A stretch of DNA of 64,000 nucleotides, taken from JAUZRW01 sp964549915 (GTDB taxonomy: Bacteria; Chloroflexota; Anaerolineae; Aggregatilineales; Phototrophicaceae). How positions within the stretch are numbered: the first letter of the stretch is position 1; the number at the start of each line of letters is the position of its first letter. Positions 9,689 through 19,228 of the stretch are shown here, in pieces. Under the pieces are notes generated by a model. It was given only the letters and a program-made list of their open reading frames with translations, did not search any database and was not told the origin of the DNA. The position numbers were made by a program, and so were the translations under genes. The DNA lies in the NCBI GenBank assembly GCA_964549915.1, contig CAZJWX010000005.1, forward strand, positions 1 to 64,000, given 5' to 3'.

Positions 9689-11644
9689 ATGACCACTTTT
9701 CCGCATCTCACCAGCCCGATTCAGTTAGGCAGGATGACCGTCAAGAATCGGGTGATGATCACCGCGCATACGACCAACTTCAGCGAAGCTGGCATCCCCA
9801 CCGACCGCGACACCGCCTATTACGGCGAACGCGCACGCGGCGGCGCAGGGTTGATCGTGATCGGGGCGCTGCGCGTGCACCCCAGTACGATCAATTCCCC
9901 GCTGAACATCATGGCCTATCGCCCAGAAGTGGTCCCGGCTTTCCAGCGCATCAGCGATGCCATTCACGAGGGCGGTGCCAAGGTCATCGGGCAGATCCTG
10001 CACATGGGGCGGCAGTTCAACCCCGGTTACAGCCGCATGCCGCCCTGGGCACCGTCGCCGATTCCCTGCCCGATCAACAAAGTGATGCCGCACGAGATGA
10101 GCGTCGCCGAAATTCAAGAGATCGTGGAGCATTTCGCGCTGGCGGCGCAACATGCCCAGGACGGCGGCATGGACGGCGTCGAGATTCACGGCGCACATGG
10201 CTACCTGATCCAGCAGTTCATGTCTCCCTGGAGCAATCATCGCGAAGATGACTATGGCGGCAGCGTCGAGAATCGGCTGCGCTTCGCCTACGAGGTGATT
10301 GATGCGGTGCGTGCCGAAGTCGGTGCGGATTTCGTGGTCGGCTTCCGCCTCAGCGGTGAGGAATTCACCGACGGCGGCCTGGACATCACGCAGATGAGCG
10401 GGATCAGTCGCCTGCTGGCGGATACAGGTAAGCTGGATTTCCTGAACATCTCGCAGAGCAATTACAACCCCACCAGCTTCCAGACGATGATCCCGGATAT
10501 GCATTTTGAGCGTGCCCCCTACACCTACCTCGCAGCGGCGATCAAGGACAGCGTGGATGAGATGCCTGTCTGCACCGTCGGGCGCATCCTGGAACCCACA
10601 CAGGCAGAGGCGATTCTGGCTTCGGGCGCGGCTGATATGGTGGGCATGACTCGTGCACATATCGCTGACCCGGAAGTGATGCGTAAAGTCGAAGAGGGGC
10701 GCGTCGAGGACATCCGCCTCTGCATTAGCTGCAACCAGGGCTGCGCCGACCAGATTCACAAGCGCAATATCATGTCCTGCCTGCAAAATCCCGCCGTCGG
10801 CTTCGAGCGCACGCGGGGCATACGAGCCTACCAGCACGAAGTGCACGATCCGCTGGATGTGATGGTGATTGGCGCTGGCGTGGCCGGAATGGAGGCGGCG
10901 ATTGTGGCAGCGCGGCGTGGGCACATCGTCACCGTCTATGAGGCCAGTGATCGGGTCGGCGGGCAGATCAATACCCTGGTGCAGGTGCCAGAGCGCGGCG
11001 AATTCTACGATGTGGTGCGCTGGCGCGAACACACGCTGAAGCAGCTCAATGTGCCGATCTACCTCAACACGCGCGTCACGCCGGATATCGTCCGGCATAT
11101 GGCACCGGATGTGGTCATCATGGCGACCGGGGCGCGTCCCGTGCGGCAGTCTGTGCCCGGCTATGACAGTGCCCGTATCTTCACGGTCGAAGATGTGCTG
11201 AACAAGCAGGTAGCCCTGGGGCAGCGCGTCTTGCTGGTGGATGGCGTCCGCCATTACAAAGCGACTGCAACGGCGGAACATCTGGCACGGCAGGGCAAGA
11301 CCGTCTTTGTGATGACGAAAGACGAGAACACGGGGGCGGATATTCCCAAGATCAACTTCGTGGGCGTGATGGAGCGTTTCGCCGAACTCAAGATTCGCGT
11401 GCTACCCCGCGCCACAATCACCCGCGCCGAGGGGGACGTGATACACTACGAACAGGGCGGTTTTCAGGAGCAACTGCCGCAGATTGATAGCATTGTTTTC
11501 GCGGCACCGGGCAAGGCCAATGATCGCTTGCAACACGAGATCCGCTCCTACACGTCGGATATATACCTGGTCGGAGATTGCCTGTCGCCCCGGCTGGCAC
11601 TGGATGCCATCTGGGACGGGCATCAAGCCGGGTGGAAGGTCTAA
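9689..11644 (+). CDS. Old-Yellow-Enzyme-type NADH:flavin oxidoreductase with FeS and FAD domains (2,4-dienoyl-CoA reductase family)
   Basis: A 651-residue multidomain enzyme of the 2,4-dienoyl-CoA reductase/trimethylamine dehydrogenase class. Residues 1 to about 340 form an FMN-binding TIM barrel, with HGAHGYLIQQFMSPWSNHR and DDYGGSVENR as hallmark strands. A 4Fe-4S site follows with Cys in CISCNQGC and a fourth in MSCLQNP. From about 390 there is a Rossmann domain with VIGAGVAGMEAA and EASDRVGGQIN for FAD, then a NAD-binding part. The ATG at 9689 is chosen because GAGG lies 9 bases upstream and the protein then begins like the family. It probably reduces an activated C=C bond of a cluster intermediate using NAD(P)H. 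It is followed within 5 bases by the SnoaL-like gene. Confidence 0.88.
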   Translation: MTTFPHLTSPIQLGRMTVKNRVMITAHTTNFSEAGIPTDRDTAYYGERARGGAGLIVIGALRVHPSTINSPLNIMAYRPEVVPAFQRISDAIHEGGAKVIGQILHMGRQFNPGYSRMPPWAPSPIPCPINKVMPHEMSVAEIQEIVEHFALAAQHAQDGGMDGVEIHGAHGYLIQQFMSPWSNHREDDYGGSVENRLRFAYEVIDAVRAEVGADFVVGFRLSGEEFTDGGLDITQMSGISRLLADTGKLDFLNISQSNYNPTSFQTMIPDMHFERAPYTYLAAAIKDSVDEMPVCTVGRILEPTQAEAILASGAADMVGMTRAHIADPEVMRKVEEGRVEDIRLCISCNQGCADQIHKRNIMSCLQNPAVGFERTRGIRAYQHEVHDPLDVMVIGAGVAGMEAAIVAARRGHIVTVYEASDRVGGQINTLVQVPERGEFYDVVRWREHTLKQLNVPIYLNTRVTPDIVRHMAPDVVIMATGARPVRQSVPGYDSARIFTVEDVLNKQVALGQRVLLVDGVRHYKATATAEHLARQGKTVFVMTKDENTGADIPKINFVGVMERFAELKIRVLPRATITRAEGDVIHYEQGGFQEQLPQIDSIVFAAPGKANDRLQHEIRSYTSDIYLVGDCLSPRLALDAIWDGHQAGWKV

Positions 11645-11649
11645 CAGCG

Positions 11650-12045
11650 ATGAAGGCAAACGAATTGATTCAGCAGTTTCTGCGCACGATGGAAGCGCGT
11701 GATCTGGATGCCGCCGAAGCCATGATGGCCGAAGATGCGACCATCGTCTTCCCCGGTGGCAAAGTCTACCGCAGCCAGCGCGAGATGGTTGAGAACGCGC
11801 GTGGGCGCTATCAATGGGTCAAGAAGACCTTCGACCAGGTTGACCACTTCCAGCGGGACGACGGCGCGGAACTGGTCTACATCATGGGGACGCTCTACGG
11901 AGTGAATAATCACGGCATCGAATTTGAGGGGATTCGCTACATTGATCGTTTCGTCGTGCGCGAGGGGAAAATCGTCGAGCAGCACGTCTGGAACGATCTG
12001 GCGGAAAGCGGTGTGCTGCAACGCGCTTCGCGCCTGGTAGAGTGA
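11650..12045 (+). CDS. SnoaL/NTF2-like protein
   Basis: A 131-residue protein with the short cone-shaped NTF2/SnoaL fold pattern: N-terminal helices (ELIQQFLRTMEARDLDAAEAMM), then a conserved AEDATIVFPGGKVYRS strand and late beta strands. Members are small hydrolases, isomerases, dehydratases or mere binding subunits. It begins 5 bases after the flavoenzyme gene and ends the first cluster, so it probably acts on a product of that pathway. No catalytic pair can be assigned with confidence. The ATG at 11650 gives the normal family length. Confidence 0.75.
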   Translation: MKANELIQQFLRTMEARDLDAAEAMMAEDATIVFPGGKVYRSQREMVENARGRYQWVKKTFDQVDHFQRDDGAELVYIMGTLYGVNNHGIEFEGIRYIDRFVVREGKIVEQHVWNDLAESGVLQRASRLVE

Positions 12046-12081
12046 TTTCTATGTGCTGGCTATGCTTCGTCTTGTTTGCGG

Positions 12082-12087
12082 TATAAT
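12082..12087 (+). promoter_or_regulatory. Candidate -10 box before the ROK gene
   Basis: A perfect TATAAT lies 37 bases before the ATG at 12124, in the only gap between the first cluster and the ROK gene. No convincing -35 hexamer is visible at the usual distance. Confidence 0.4.
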
Positions 12088-12123
12088 TCAGGTCGGAACC
12101 AGCCAGCAACGGGAAGTCTGTCC

Positions 12124-13002
12124 ATGCCACAAGCACCCTATGTCATCGCACTGGATGTGGGCGGTAGTTCGGTCAAGAGCGGCCTCGTTGATTCAGCGCA
12201 GAACGTCCTGCACAACACCAAAACGCCCATCAACAGCCAGGGCAGCGCTGATGAGGTCTTCGGCGCGTTTGCGAGGATCATCCGCCAGCACATCGAGCAG
12301 GCGCAGGGCGAGACCGTCCTGGGTGCGGCCTACGCCTTCCCCGATCCGTTCGACTACGACGCGGCGGTCGTCCTCATCAAGGATCAGCCCAAGTTCAACC
12401 AGGTCTATGGCCTGAACGTGCGCGAAGAGACACGCAAGCGCCTGAGCCTGCCGGAGTTCCCGATGCGCTTCCGCAACGATGCTGAAGCCGCCATCATCGG
12501 CGAATCCAGATACGGCGCGGGGAAACCTTATCGCAAACTGATCGGAATCACGCTCGGCACCGGGTTGGGGTCGGCGCTGGTGGAAGACAATCAGCGCGTG
12601 ACCGAAGGCGCGGGCATCCCGCCCAATGGCATGCTCTGGCATGTCCCTTACCGCGAGAGCATCGCCGACGATTACTTCTCCACGCGGGGCTTAATGCAGC
12701 GCTTCAGGGCCGCCGGGATCGAAGTTGCCAATGTTGCCGATGCCAGTGACCGCGCCGCAGCCGGAGATGTGGCTGTGCAAACGGTCTTCGCTGCTTTCGG
12801 CGAGGAACTCAGTCGATTCTTGCGCCCATACGTCAAACACTTTTCCGCGGAAGCGCTGATCGTCCTCGGTGGAATCGCCGGGGCAATGGCGCATTTCGAA
12901 GAACCTTTACGCGACGGAGTGGGCATCCCCCTGCACGGCGGCATGTTGGGGATGAACGCGCCGCTCTTGGGGGCTGCCGCCCTGCTGCTGCCGGATGCCT
13001 GA
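12124..13002 (+). CDS. ROK-family sugar kinase-like protein without the zinc motif
   Basis: A 292-residue member of the ASKHA/ROK superfamily. Phosphate-1 loop ALDVGGSSVKSGLVD lies near residues 8-22, phosphate-2 GITLGTGLGSALVED near 140-154 and the adenosine motif LGGIAGAMAHFEEPL near 257-271. The usual ROK zinc motif (CxCGxxGC) is missing: the matching region reads GMLWHVPYRESIADDYFS and has no Cys. Zinc-free ROK relatives exist, so it may still phosphorylate a sugar, but substrate cannot be assigned. It is followed by a glycosyltransferase 3 bases later, which hints at a role in sugar supply. The ATG at 12124 begins the first strand directly. Confidence 0.78.
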   Translation: MPQAPYVIALDVGGSSVKSGLVDSAQNVLHNTKTPINSQGSADEVFGAFARIIRQHIEQAQGETVLGAAYAFPDPFDYDAAVVLIKDQPKFNQVYGLNVREETRKRLSLPEFPMRFRNDAEAAIIGESRYGAGKPYRKLIGITLGTGLGSALVEDNQRVTEGAGIPPNGMLWHVPYRESIADDYFSTRGLMQRFRAAGIEVANVADASDRAAAGDVAVQTVFAAFGEELSRFLRPYVKHFSAEALIVLGGIAGAMAHFEEPLRDGVGIPLHGGMLGMNAPLLGAAALLLPDA

Positions 13003-13005
13003 GCC

Positions 13006-14229
13006 GTGCCACGCCTGATTTACATCACGATGGTGCGCTTCCCCACGGAAAAAGCGCACGGCCTACAAATCGCCCAGAATTGCGAAGCCTTCGCCCATGC
13101 TGGCTACGATTTGCGCCTGTGGGTTTCCAGCCGCCGCAACTCTGCGCCCATGCGCCAGATTCGCGACATTCCTGCGCATTATGGTGTCGCGCCTGTTTTC
13201 GCCATCGAGCGCGTGCCGGGGCTCGATCTCTATCCTCTGGCGCGACGAAATCTGCGCCTGGAACGCATCGCCTTCTACGTCCATACCTTCACCTTCTGCC
13301 TCTTCCTGCTGTTGAAAACGCTCTTCAGTCCGCGTGCGGATGTCTATTACTCCCGCGATGAGTGGGTGCTGCTGGCATTGAGCCTGATTCTGCCGCCACA
13401 GAAGCTGGCTTACGAAGTTCACCAGTATGCACCGTCGCAGCGCGGTGGCTGGCTGCAAACGCGGGTCATCCGGCGGGTCAGCAGCGTAATTGCGATCACG
13501 CCCAAATTGCGCGATGACTTGATCGCCGAGCGGGGGGCCTCCCGGCAGCAGGTCATCGTCGCGCATGATGGCATCCGCGCAGCCCGATTCGCCAATGTGC
13601 CGAGTCAGGCTGAGGCACGGCAGCGCATCGGCTGGGATGCAGACGCCTTCATGGTGGGCTTCGTCGGACGGCTGGAAATGCTCAATATGGATAAGGGCGT
13701 TGGGCTGCTGCTACAGGCATTGGCGCGGGTGGAAGGCGTCTCCTTCGGGCTGGTAGGTGGCCCCGAAGCAGGTGCCGAAACGCTGCGCAGCCAGTGGCAC
13801 GAACTCGGCCTGCCCCCGGAGAAATTCCGCTACGCCGGGCAGGTCGCGCCGGATGCCGTGCCGACGTATCTTGCGGCCTTCGATGTCTGCGCGATGCCGC
13901 ATCCCTTCACGCCGCAGTTTGCCTACTACACCTCGCCGCTGAAGTTGTTCGAGTACATGGCAGCGGGGCGGGCAATTGTCGCCTCGGATTTGCCGGGGTG
14001 GGCGGATGTCATCCAGCACGAGGAGACGGCACTTCTGGTTCCGCCGGGGGATGTCGATGCGCTGATACAGGCCATCCGACGCCTGCGTGAGGATGCATCG
14101 CTGCGCGAGAGAATTGGGGCGAAAGCCCGGCAGCGTGTCTTCCAACAATACACCTGGGCTGCCCGCGCCGCTGCCATCAGCGCACATTTGCAGCGTGATA
14201 TACTGACAGCAGAGCAGAGAGAGGGCTAA
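13006..14229 (+). CDS. Glycosyltransferase family 4 protein
   Basis: A 407-residue GT-B enzyme. The N-terminal half is a GT4-type acceptor domain (KAHGLQIAQNCEAFAHAGYDL), and the C-terminal half carries the nucleotide-sugar domain with the retaining-enzyme element FEYMAAGRAIVASDLPG, where the Glu binds the donor ribose. Start is a GTG 3 bases after the ROK stop; an in-frame ATG at 13030 would cut the first strand. A hydrophobic stretch near residues 90-105 (TFTFCLFLLLKTLF) could sit in the membrane surface, as is common in GT4 enzymes. It probably makes an envelope glycan or glycolipid. It lies in one run with the Uma2-type gene and a second GT4 gene. Confidence 0.88.
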   Translation: MPRLIYITMVRFPTEKAHGLQIAQNCEAFAHAGYDLRLWVSSRRNSAPMRQIRDIPAHYGVAPVFAIERVPGLDLYPLARRNLRLERIAFYVHTFTFCLFLLLKTLFSPRADVYYSRDEWVLLALSLILPPQKLAYEVHQYAPSQRGGWLQTRVIRRVSSVIAITPKLRDDLIAERGASRQQVIVAHDGIRAARFANVPSQAEARQRIGWDADAFMVGFVGRLEMLNMDKGVGLLLQALARVEGVSFGLVGGPEAGAETLRSQWHELGLPPEKFRYAGQVAPDAVPTYLAAFDVCAMPHPFTPQFAYYTSPLKLFEYMAAGRAIVASDLPGWADVIQHEETALLVPPGDVDALIQAIRRLREDASLRERIGAKARQRVFQQYTWAARAAAISAHLQRDILTAEQREG

Positions 14230-14232
14230 AAC

Positions 14233-14871
14233 ATGACCACCGCTGAACAGGTGCCAGCAGAACCAATCGCGCAAGGGCGCATCGTGGCAACGGATGTCCC
14301 CCTGGAGCGCTTTTACGAAGACTATGAAGGGCATTATGAATGGGTAGGGGGAGATGTTGTTGAGATACCACCAGTATTTTTAGAATGCAATAATTTGCAA
14401 GAATATCTCGGCGATTTGTTGAAGGTGTACTTTGAATTTCGCCCGATCGGGAAAATTACCAAAGACCCTTTCCCGATGCACCTGGAAGGCATCAGTGATC
14501 GACAGCCAGATATTCAGGTGATTCTCGGCGACAATCAGCAGAACCTGACCTCCAGGTACATGAACGGCGCGGCGGATACTGTCATCGAAATCGTTTCCCC
14601 TTCCAGCGCCGCAACGGATCGCGGCTTGAAATTCGAGGAATACCAGCGCGGCGGCGTCCCCGAATATTGGATCATCGACCCGCAAGCGAAAGAGGTGCTC
14701 TTCTATCGTTCGGACGAGAAGAGGGTCTTCAAGGCGCAGCCCGTGCAGGAAGGCATTTACACGACGGAGCAGCTACCCGGCTTGCAACTGCACATCCCGA
14801 CGTTGTGGCAGGAAGAGCTGCCGTCCCTGCTGAAAATCGTGCAGGCCGTGCAAACGATGTTAGGAGATTGA
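14233..14871 (+). CDS. Uma2-family putative restriction-like endonuclease
   Basis: A 212-residue DUF820/Uma2 protein with a PD-(D/E)XK-type core: Asp in DRQPDIQVI, Glu in VIEIVSPSS, then a Lys in GLKFEEYQRGG, and the typical VPEYWIIDPQ strand. The family is strongly expanded in cyanobacteria and Chloroflexota and its members usually stand alone; function is not established. The gene sits between two glycosyltransferase genes with gaps of 3 and 0 bases, so it is co-transcribed, yet nothing links it to glycan synthesis. Confidence 0.88.
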   Translation: MTTAEQVPAEPIAQGRIVATDVPLERFYEDYEGHYEWVGGDVVEIPPVFLECNNLQEYLGDLLKVYFEFRPIGKITKDPFPMHLEGISDRQPDIQVILGDNQQNLTSRYMNGAADTVIEIVSPSSAATDRGLKFEEYQRGGVPEYWIIDPQAKEVLFYRSDEKRVFKAQPVQEGIYTTEQLPGLQLHIPTLWQEELPSLLKIVQAVQTMLGD

Positions 14872-16149
14872 ATGCGCATTGTATTGTTGAATGACCGGAT
14901 TCCGCCGGAGAACCGGGGCGGCGCTGGCGCGGTAGTCTGGCGGCTGGCGCATGCCCTGGGCGAGGCCGGACACGACGTTCATGTGATCGCCGCGACGGAA
15001 GAGAAGACATTTTCTGAAGAGCGCGAGGGCATCCCCACGCACCACCTGCACAGCGATTATCCGGAACGCCTGCGGGCGTGGCGTTCGTTGAACAACCCCT
15101 TCACGATCCCCCTGCTGCGCAAGCTCTACCACGAGATACAGCCGGATGTCGTCAACGGGCACAACATTCACCGTGATCTATCCTATGCCAGCCTGCGCCT
15201 TGCCAACCAAATGGGTATTCCCACAGTCTTCTCTTCGCATGATGTGATGCCCTTCGCCTATCACAAGCTCTCGCACTTCATTGACCGCAAACGCTGTGAC
15301 ATCCCCCCGGAAGCCTACCGCCTGCCGCCGTTTTTCAATCTGCGGCAGATGCGCTTTCGCTACAATCCGCTGCGCAACCGCACCATTCGCCGCCTGCTGA
15401 CGGAAAATGCCCAGGCGCGGACGGTACCCAGTCAGGCCCTGGCGGATGCCCACCGCGTCAATGATTTGCCGCCCTTCACCGTCGTGCATAACGGCATTGA
15501 TGCAGGGCGGTTCCAGGCCAGCGACGAAGCCGTTGCGGCCTTGCGCGAACGGCTGGGGCTGGAAGGCCGCCGGGTGCTGCTCTTCGCCGGACGCCTGACC
15601 GGAGCCAAAGGCACACGTCCGCTGCTGAACGCGCTGCGCCATGTCGCGCAGGAGATTCCGCAGGCGGCGCTGCTGGTGCTCTCGTCCACGCCCATTGATC
15701 AGCAGATTACAGCGCCGGAGTTCGCGGAACTGGCACGCGATCATCTGGTTTCTGGTGGTTGGCTGGCGGGTGAAGAACTGGCGGCGGCCTTCCACCTGGC
15801 GCACGCTGTAGTTGCGCCCAGCGTGATCTTCGATACCTTCCCGACGGTCATCCTGGAGGCAATGGCAGCGCGAAAACCCGCCGTTGCCGCCTGCTACGGG
15901 GGCGCATCAGAAGCCATCGTTGATGGGGAGACGGGCTATGTCATCAATCCCTACGACACGCAGGATTTCGCCGCGAAGCTGGTGCGCGTCTTGGGGGAGG
16001 ATGCCTTGCGCGAGCGCATGGGCGCAGCAGGATACCAGCGTGTGACGACGGTCTTCCCGATGGAGCGACAGGTGCGGGAGATGGTGGCGCTCTACGAAGC
16101 GGCACGAGAAAAGATGAGCGGATCGCGCAGCAGCGCTACCCGCCCATAG
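14872..16149 (+). CDS. Glycosyltransferase family 4 protein
   Basis: A 425-residue GT-B glycosyltransferase, about the usual length. The N-terminal loop IPPENRGGAGAVVWRLAHAL is the acceptor-domain Gly-rich segment, and the donor-domain signature is APSVIFDTFPTVILEAMA with the E-x7-E arrangement, then GYVINPYDTQDFA. Its ATG follows the preceding stop with no spacer, so it is translated with the Uma2-type gene. It is a different subfamily from the GT4 protein at 13006. Envelope polysaccharide or glycolipid synthesis is likely. Confidence 0.88.
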   Translation: MRIVLLNDRIPPENRGGAGAVVWRLAHALGEAGHDVHVIAATEEKTFSEEREGIPTHHLHSDYPERLRAWRSLNNPFTIPLLRKLYHEIQPDVVNGHNIHRDLSYASLRLANQMGIPTVFSSHDVMPFAYHKLSHFIDRKRCDIPPEAYRLPPFFNLRQMRFRYNPLRNRTIRRLLTENAQARTVPSQALADAHRVNDLPPFTVVHNGIDAGRFQASDEAVAALRERLGLEGRRVLLFAGRLTGAKGTRPLLNALRHVAQEIPQAALLVLSSTPIDQQITAPEFAELARDHLVSGGWLAGEELAAAFHLAHAVVAPSVIFDTFPTVILEAMAARKPAVAACYGGASEAIVDGETGYVINPYDTQDFAAKLVRVLGEDALRERMGAAGYQRVTTVFPMERQVREMVALYEAAREKMSGSRSSATRP

Positions 16150-16161
16150 CGGTACGCAGAA

Positions 16162-17658
16162 TCAGACGCCGTAGACATCGCCGAATTTGGCTTCCAGGTA
16201 GGCGATGTAATCATCGCTCTGGATGGCGTCCCCGGTGATGCGCTGCGTCAGTTCCGCGCCGGTGAATTTGCGCCCATGCTGGTGCACATTCTCGTTGAGC
16301 CACGCCAGCAGCGTATCGAACTTGCCCTGTTCAGTTTCCGCCGGAATTTGCGGGTGGGCTTTCAGGGCGGCGTTGTAATACTGCACGCTCAGCAAATTAC
16401 CCAGCGCATAAGTCGGGAAGTAGCCGAACAGCCCCGCCGACCAGTGCACATCCTGCAAGACGCCCTGCGCGTCGTTGGGCGGGACGATCCCCAGGTATTC
16501 CTCAAAACGTGCGTTCCAGGCTTGCGGCAGTGCCTCCACCTTGACCTTGCCCGTGAGGATGTCTTTTTCCAGTTCGAAGCGCAGGATGATGTGCAGGTTA
16601 TAGGTCGCTTCGTCGGCTTCCACGCGGATGAAGGACGGCGCTACTTTGTTGATGCCCTTGTAGAACTGATCGAGCGTTACCCCCTCAAGCTGCGGGAAAG
16701 TCTGCTGAAGCCGGGGCAGCGCCCACTTCCAGAAGCCCTTGCTGCGCCCGATGATGTTCTCCCACATGCGCGACTGGCTCTCGTGGACGCCCAACGAGGT
16801 ACCATCCGCCAGCGGAGTCCCCTCGATGCTGTCGCCGAGACCCTGCTCGTACATGCCGTGTCCGGCTTCGTGCATCATGCCGAAGAGCGCCGGATTGAGC
16901 CAGTTCTCGTCGAAGCGCGTCGTCAGGCGCACATCGTTCTTGCTGAACCCGGTGCAGAAGGGATGCACCGAGACGGCCTGCACGCCCCGATTGAAATCGA
17001 AGCCGTAGGCGCTGATGATGCTCCGCGCAAATTCGCGCTGCTTCGCCACATCGAAGGGCTGGTGCAGGAAGCTGTCGTCCACCTGTTGGGCCTTGCCAAT
17101 TCGCGCGATCAGATCAACCAGCTTGGGGCGGTGTGCTTCGAAGATCTGGCCGACCTGGGCGGTGGTGATGCCGCGTTCGAACTTGCCCAGCAGCGCATCA
17201 TAGGGGTGTTCGTCATAGCCCAGGTATTCGGCCTCTTGCAGGGCAATGTCGATGATGCGCTTGAGCGTATCCTGAAAATGGCTGAAATCGCTCTCTTCCC
17301 GCGCCTTCACCCAGACTTCGTGTGCCAGGGCGATTTGCTTCGCGCGTTCTGCCACGAAATCCGAGGGCAGTTTGGTCGCCAGCTCGTAGTCCTGTTGCAC
17401 AACCCGCACCAGGCTGGCGGGGTCGCTGTCGTATTCCCCATCCATCTCATTCGCGGCGGCTTCCAGCAGTTTCGCGGTTTCTTCGCTGGTGAACATCTCG
17501 TGTGCGATGCGCGAGAGCGACGCCAACTGCCGCGCCCGCGCTTGCGTCGCACCGGGGGGCATTTCTGTCTCGCGATCCCAATTCAGGATGGCGGCGGCGG
17601 ATTCTACACTCTTCACATCCGTCAGGCGGCTGACGAGTTGTTCGTAGGTCTGGCTCAT
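16162..17658 (-). CDS. M32-family metallocarboxypeptidase
   Basis: A 498-residue cytoplasmic zinc carboxypeptidase, matching the usual M32 length of about 500. The zinc site HEAGH is at residues 263-267, and the family motifs HPFC (232) and HESQSRMWEN (about 293) are present. Such enzymes remove C-terminal residues from peptides with broad specificity. The ATG at 17658 gives the conventional N-terminus; the frame stays open upstream but is not family-like. It is convergent with the GT4 gene and divergent from the flavodoxin gene. Confidence 0.93.
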   Translation of the reverse strand: MSQTYEQLVSRLTDVKSVESAAAILNWDRETEMPPGATQARARQLASLSRIAHEMFTSEETAKLLEAAANEMDGEYDSDPASLVRVVQQDYELATKLPSDFVAERAKQIALAHEVWVKAREESDFSHFQDTLKRIIDIALQEAEYLGYDEHPYDALLGKFERGITTAQVGQIFEAHRPKLVDLIARIGKAQQVDDSFLHQPFDVAKQREFARSIISAYGFDFNRGVQAVSVHPFCTGFSKNDVRLTTRFDENWLNPALFGMMHEAGHGMYEQGLGDSIEGTPLADGTSLGVHESQSRMWENIIGRSKGFWKWALPRLQQTFPQLEGVTLDQFYKGINKVAPSFIRVEADEATYNLHIILRFELEKDILTGKVKVEALPQAWNARFEEYLGIVPPNDAQGVLQDVHWSAGLFGYFPTYALGNLLSVQYYNAALKAHPQIPAETEQGKFDTLLAWLNENVHQHGRKFTGAELTQRITGDAIQSDDYIAYLEAKFGDVYGV

Positions 17659-17940
17659 GATGCTTTCTCTCCATACACCGTGCCGGGGCGCCGCGATGAT
17701 TCGTTTGCGACCGCTGGCGTCCTGGGAAATTAACTTTTGGGAAGGCCGCATTGTACCACAATCGCTGTATTTGCACGTGCGACCCATCGTATTGTCGGTT
17801 CCGCCCATGTGGTTATCAAAATTGGGGTAACATGGCTGCCGATTATGAGTTTTTTCGCCCCAAAACATGAGGTTTGGCAATGGCATCCGCTACGAGCACA
17901 TGACAGACTGTGTACATACTGGGGAAAAGGAAAGTCACTA

Positions 17941-18501
17941 ATGCCGAATATCTTTGTGACCTATGCCAGTGAACATGGATCGACTGCGGGGATTGCGCGC
18001 ACGATTGCGGCGGTGCTGCGCGAGAACATGCTGGATGTTGAACTGAAGCGCATGGAAGAAGCGCCGGATGACCTCTGCGAATTTGACGCGGTGATTCTGG
18101 GCAGTGCCGTCTACATCGGTGAATGGCTGCCGAAGGCCGTTGATTTTCTGCTGAAGCATCATGAGAAACTCGCCCAATGTCCGACCTGGGTCTTTTCCAG
18201 CGGGCCAACGGGTGAAGAGACCCATGATGAACTGGTGGATGGGCAGATCCTGCCGACAGATTTGCAGCCGCTGATCGACAAGCTGAATCCGCGCGATATC
18301 ACCGTGTTCTCTGGCAAGATCGACCTGCGCCGTCTGACGCAGAAAGAACGCGCCATGGTCAAGCAAAAGGGCATCGCCAAAGGCGACTATCGCGATTGGC
18401 CGGCGATTCGTGCGTGGGCGCAGGAGATCGCCAATGTACTGAAGCAGACGCAGGGCGAGACCGAACCGCTCGAAGACCAGCCTAGCTTCTCGCCAGAGTG
18501 A
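17941..18501 (+). CDS. Flavodoxin-domain protein, protoporphyrinogen-oxidase-like (HemG type)
   Basis: A 186-residue FMN-binding protein. The phosphate loop YASEHGSTAGIA (residues 8-19) is the flavodoxin signature and the overall layout matches flavodoxin_5 proteins such as menaquinone-dependent protoporphyrinogen IX dehydrogenase. The second FMN loop is in AVILGSAVYIGEW. A purine-rich GGAAAG lies upstream of the ATG at 17941. No haem genes are nearby, so a specific haem role is not supported; electron transfer or a quinone-linked oxidation is as far as the sequence goes. Confidence 0.8.
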   Translation: MPNIFVTYASEHGSTAGIARTIAAVLRENMLDVELKRMEEAPDDLCEFDAVILGSAVYIGEWLPKAVDFLLKHHEKLAQCPTWVFSSGPTGEETHDELVDGQILPTDLQPLIDKLNPRDITVFSGKIDLRRLTQKERAMVKQKGIAKGDYRDWPAIRAWAQEIANVLKQTQGETEPLEDQPSFSPE

Positions 18502-18558
18502 GCCGCGCACAGGGGGACATCACCCAGAAAGCATGGCAGGAGTCCTGCTGTTTGCGGT

Positions 18559-19041
18559 TCACTTGTAGTAAATGAAGGTGATCAGCCGACCCAGGCGTAG
18601 CTCGTCGCTGCTCTCCAGCGGGTAGGGCTGTTCTGGTTCCAGGCGTTCGCCATTGATGTATGTGCCGTTGTAGCTGCCCAGGTCCGTGATGGTCGGCTTT
18701 TTGTGCGCGTCCAGGCGTGCATGACGGCGCGACACGCCCCAATCCTGCCCATCAAAGTCGGAGAGGTCGATGTCCACGACCACACCGGAGATTTTGTCGC
18801 TGCGCCCGATAATCTGATCGTTGAGGCGCTCGATAGCGATGGGCATGGTGATGTTCCCCACATACAGCATAATTGGGCGAACCTCCGATAATTGCCCCGG
18901 ACGCGGTTGTAAGTCGCGCGTGCGTCCCGGCGAAAGATGTTTGGTGGCTTCCTCGTAGAGCAAGTTGTAGAGGTCTTTCCCACAATTGCCACAGATGAGT
19001 TCCCCAACCCGGTTTTCGTTTCCACAATTCGGGCATTTCAT
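18559..19041 (-). CDS. Zinc-ribbon and FHA-domain protein
   Basis: A 160-residue protein with an N-terminal zinc ribbon (Cys 3, 6, 17 and 20, in two CxxC pairs) and a C-terminal FHA domain (about 75-160). The FHA phosphothreonine-binding residues are seen in IIGRS, the SRRHARL loop and the LGSYNGTYING segment. It should bind phosphothreonine peptides in the cytoplasm and so connect to Ser/Thr kinases such as the one at 53892. The gene is convergent with the flavodoxin gene and divergent from the P450 gene. Confidence 0.88.
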   Translation of the reverse strand: MKCPNCGNENRVGELICGNCGKDLYNLLYEEATKHLSPGRTRDLQPRPGQLSEVRPIMLYVGNITMPIAIERLNDQIIGRSDKISGVVVDIDLSDFDGQDWGVSRRHARLDAHKKPTITDLGSYNGTYINGERLEPEQPYPLESSDELRLGRLITFIYYK

Positions 19042-19228
19042 ATTCGCTCAGTTCACTTTCTGCGTGTGCTCCCACCATGCTCTATAGTATCGCAAAGGAG
19101 CGAGAACATGAAGTGCTGGCGGATGCCAACGTCCGCTGTGAAGTTTTCAGCCGCTGCTAGTCCCCTATTTATGTTGGTTCGGTATCCTGAAGTGAATCAG
19201 TTTGTGAAGACAGGAACAAACGAACAAG

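Noticed and set aside
16276..17733. A 485-codon frame on the plus strand inside the M32 carboxypeptidase gene
   Set aside because: It mirrors the codons of the carboxypeptidase, which carries all M32 motifs; no start signal or family match.
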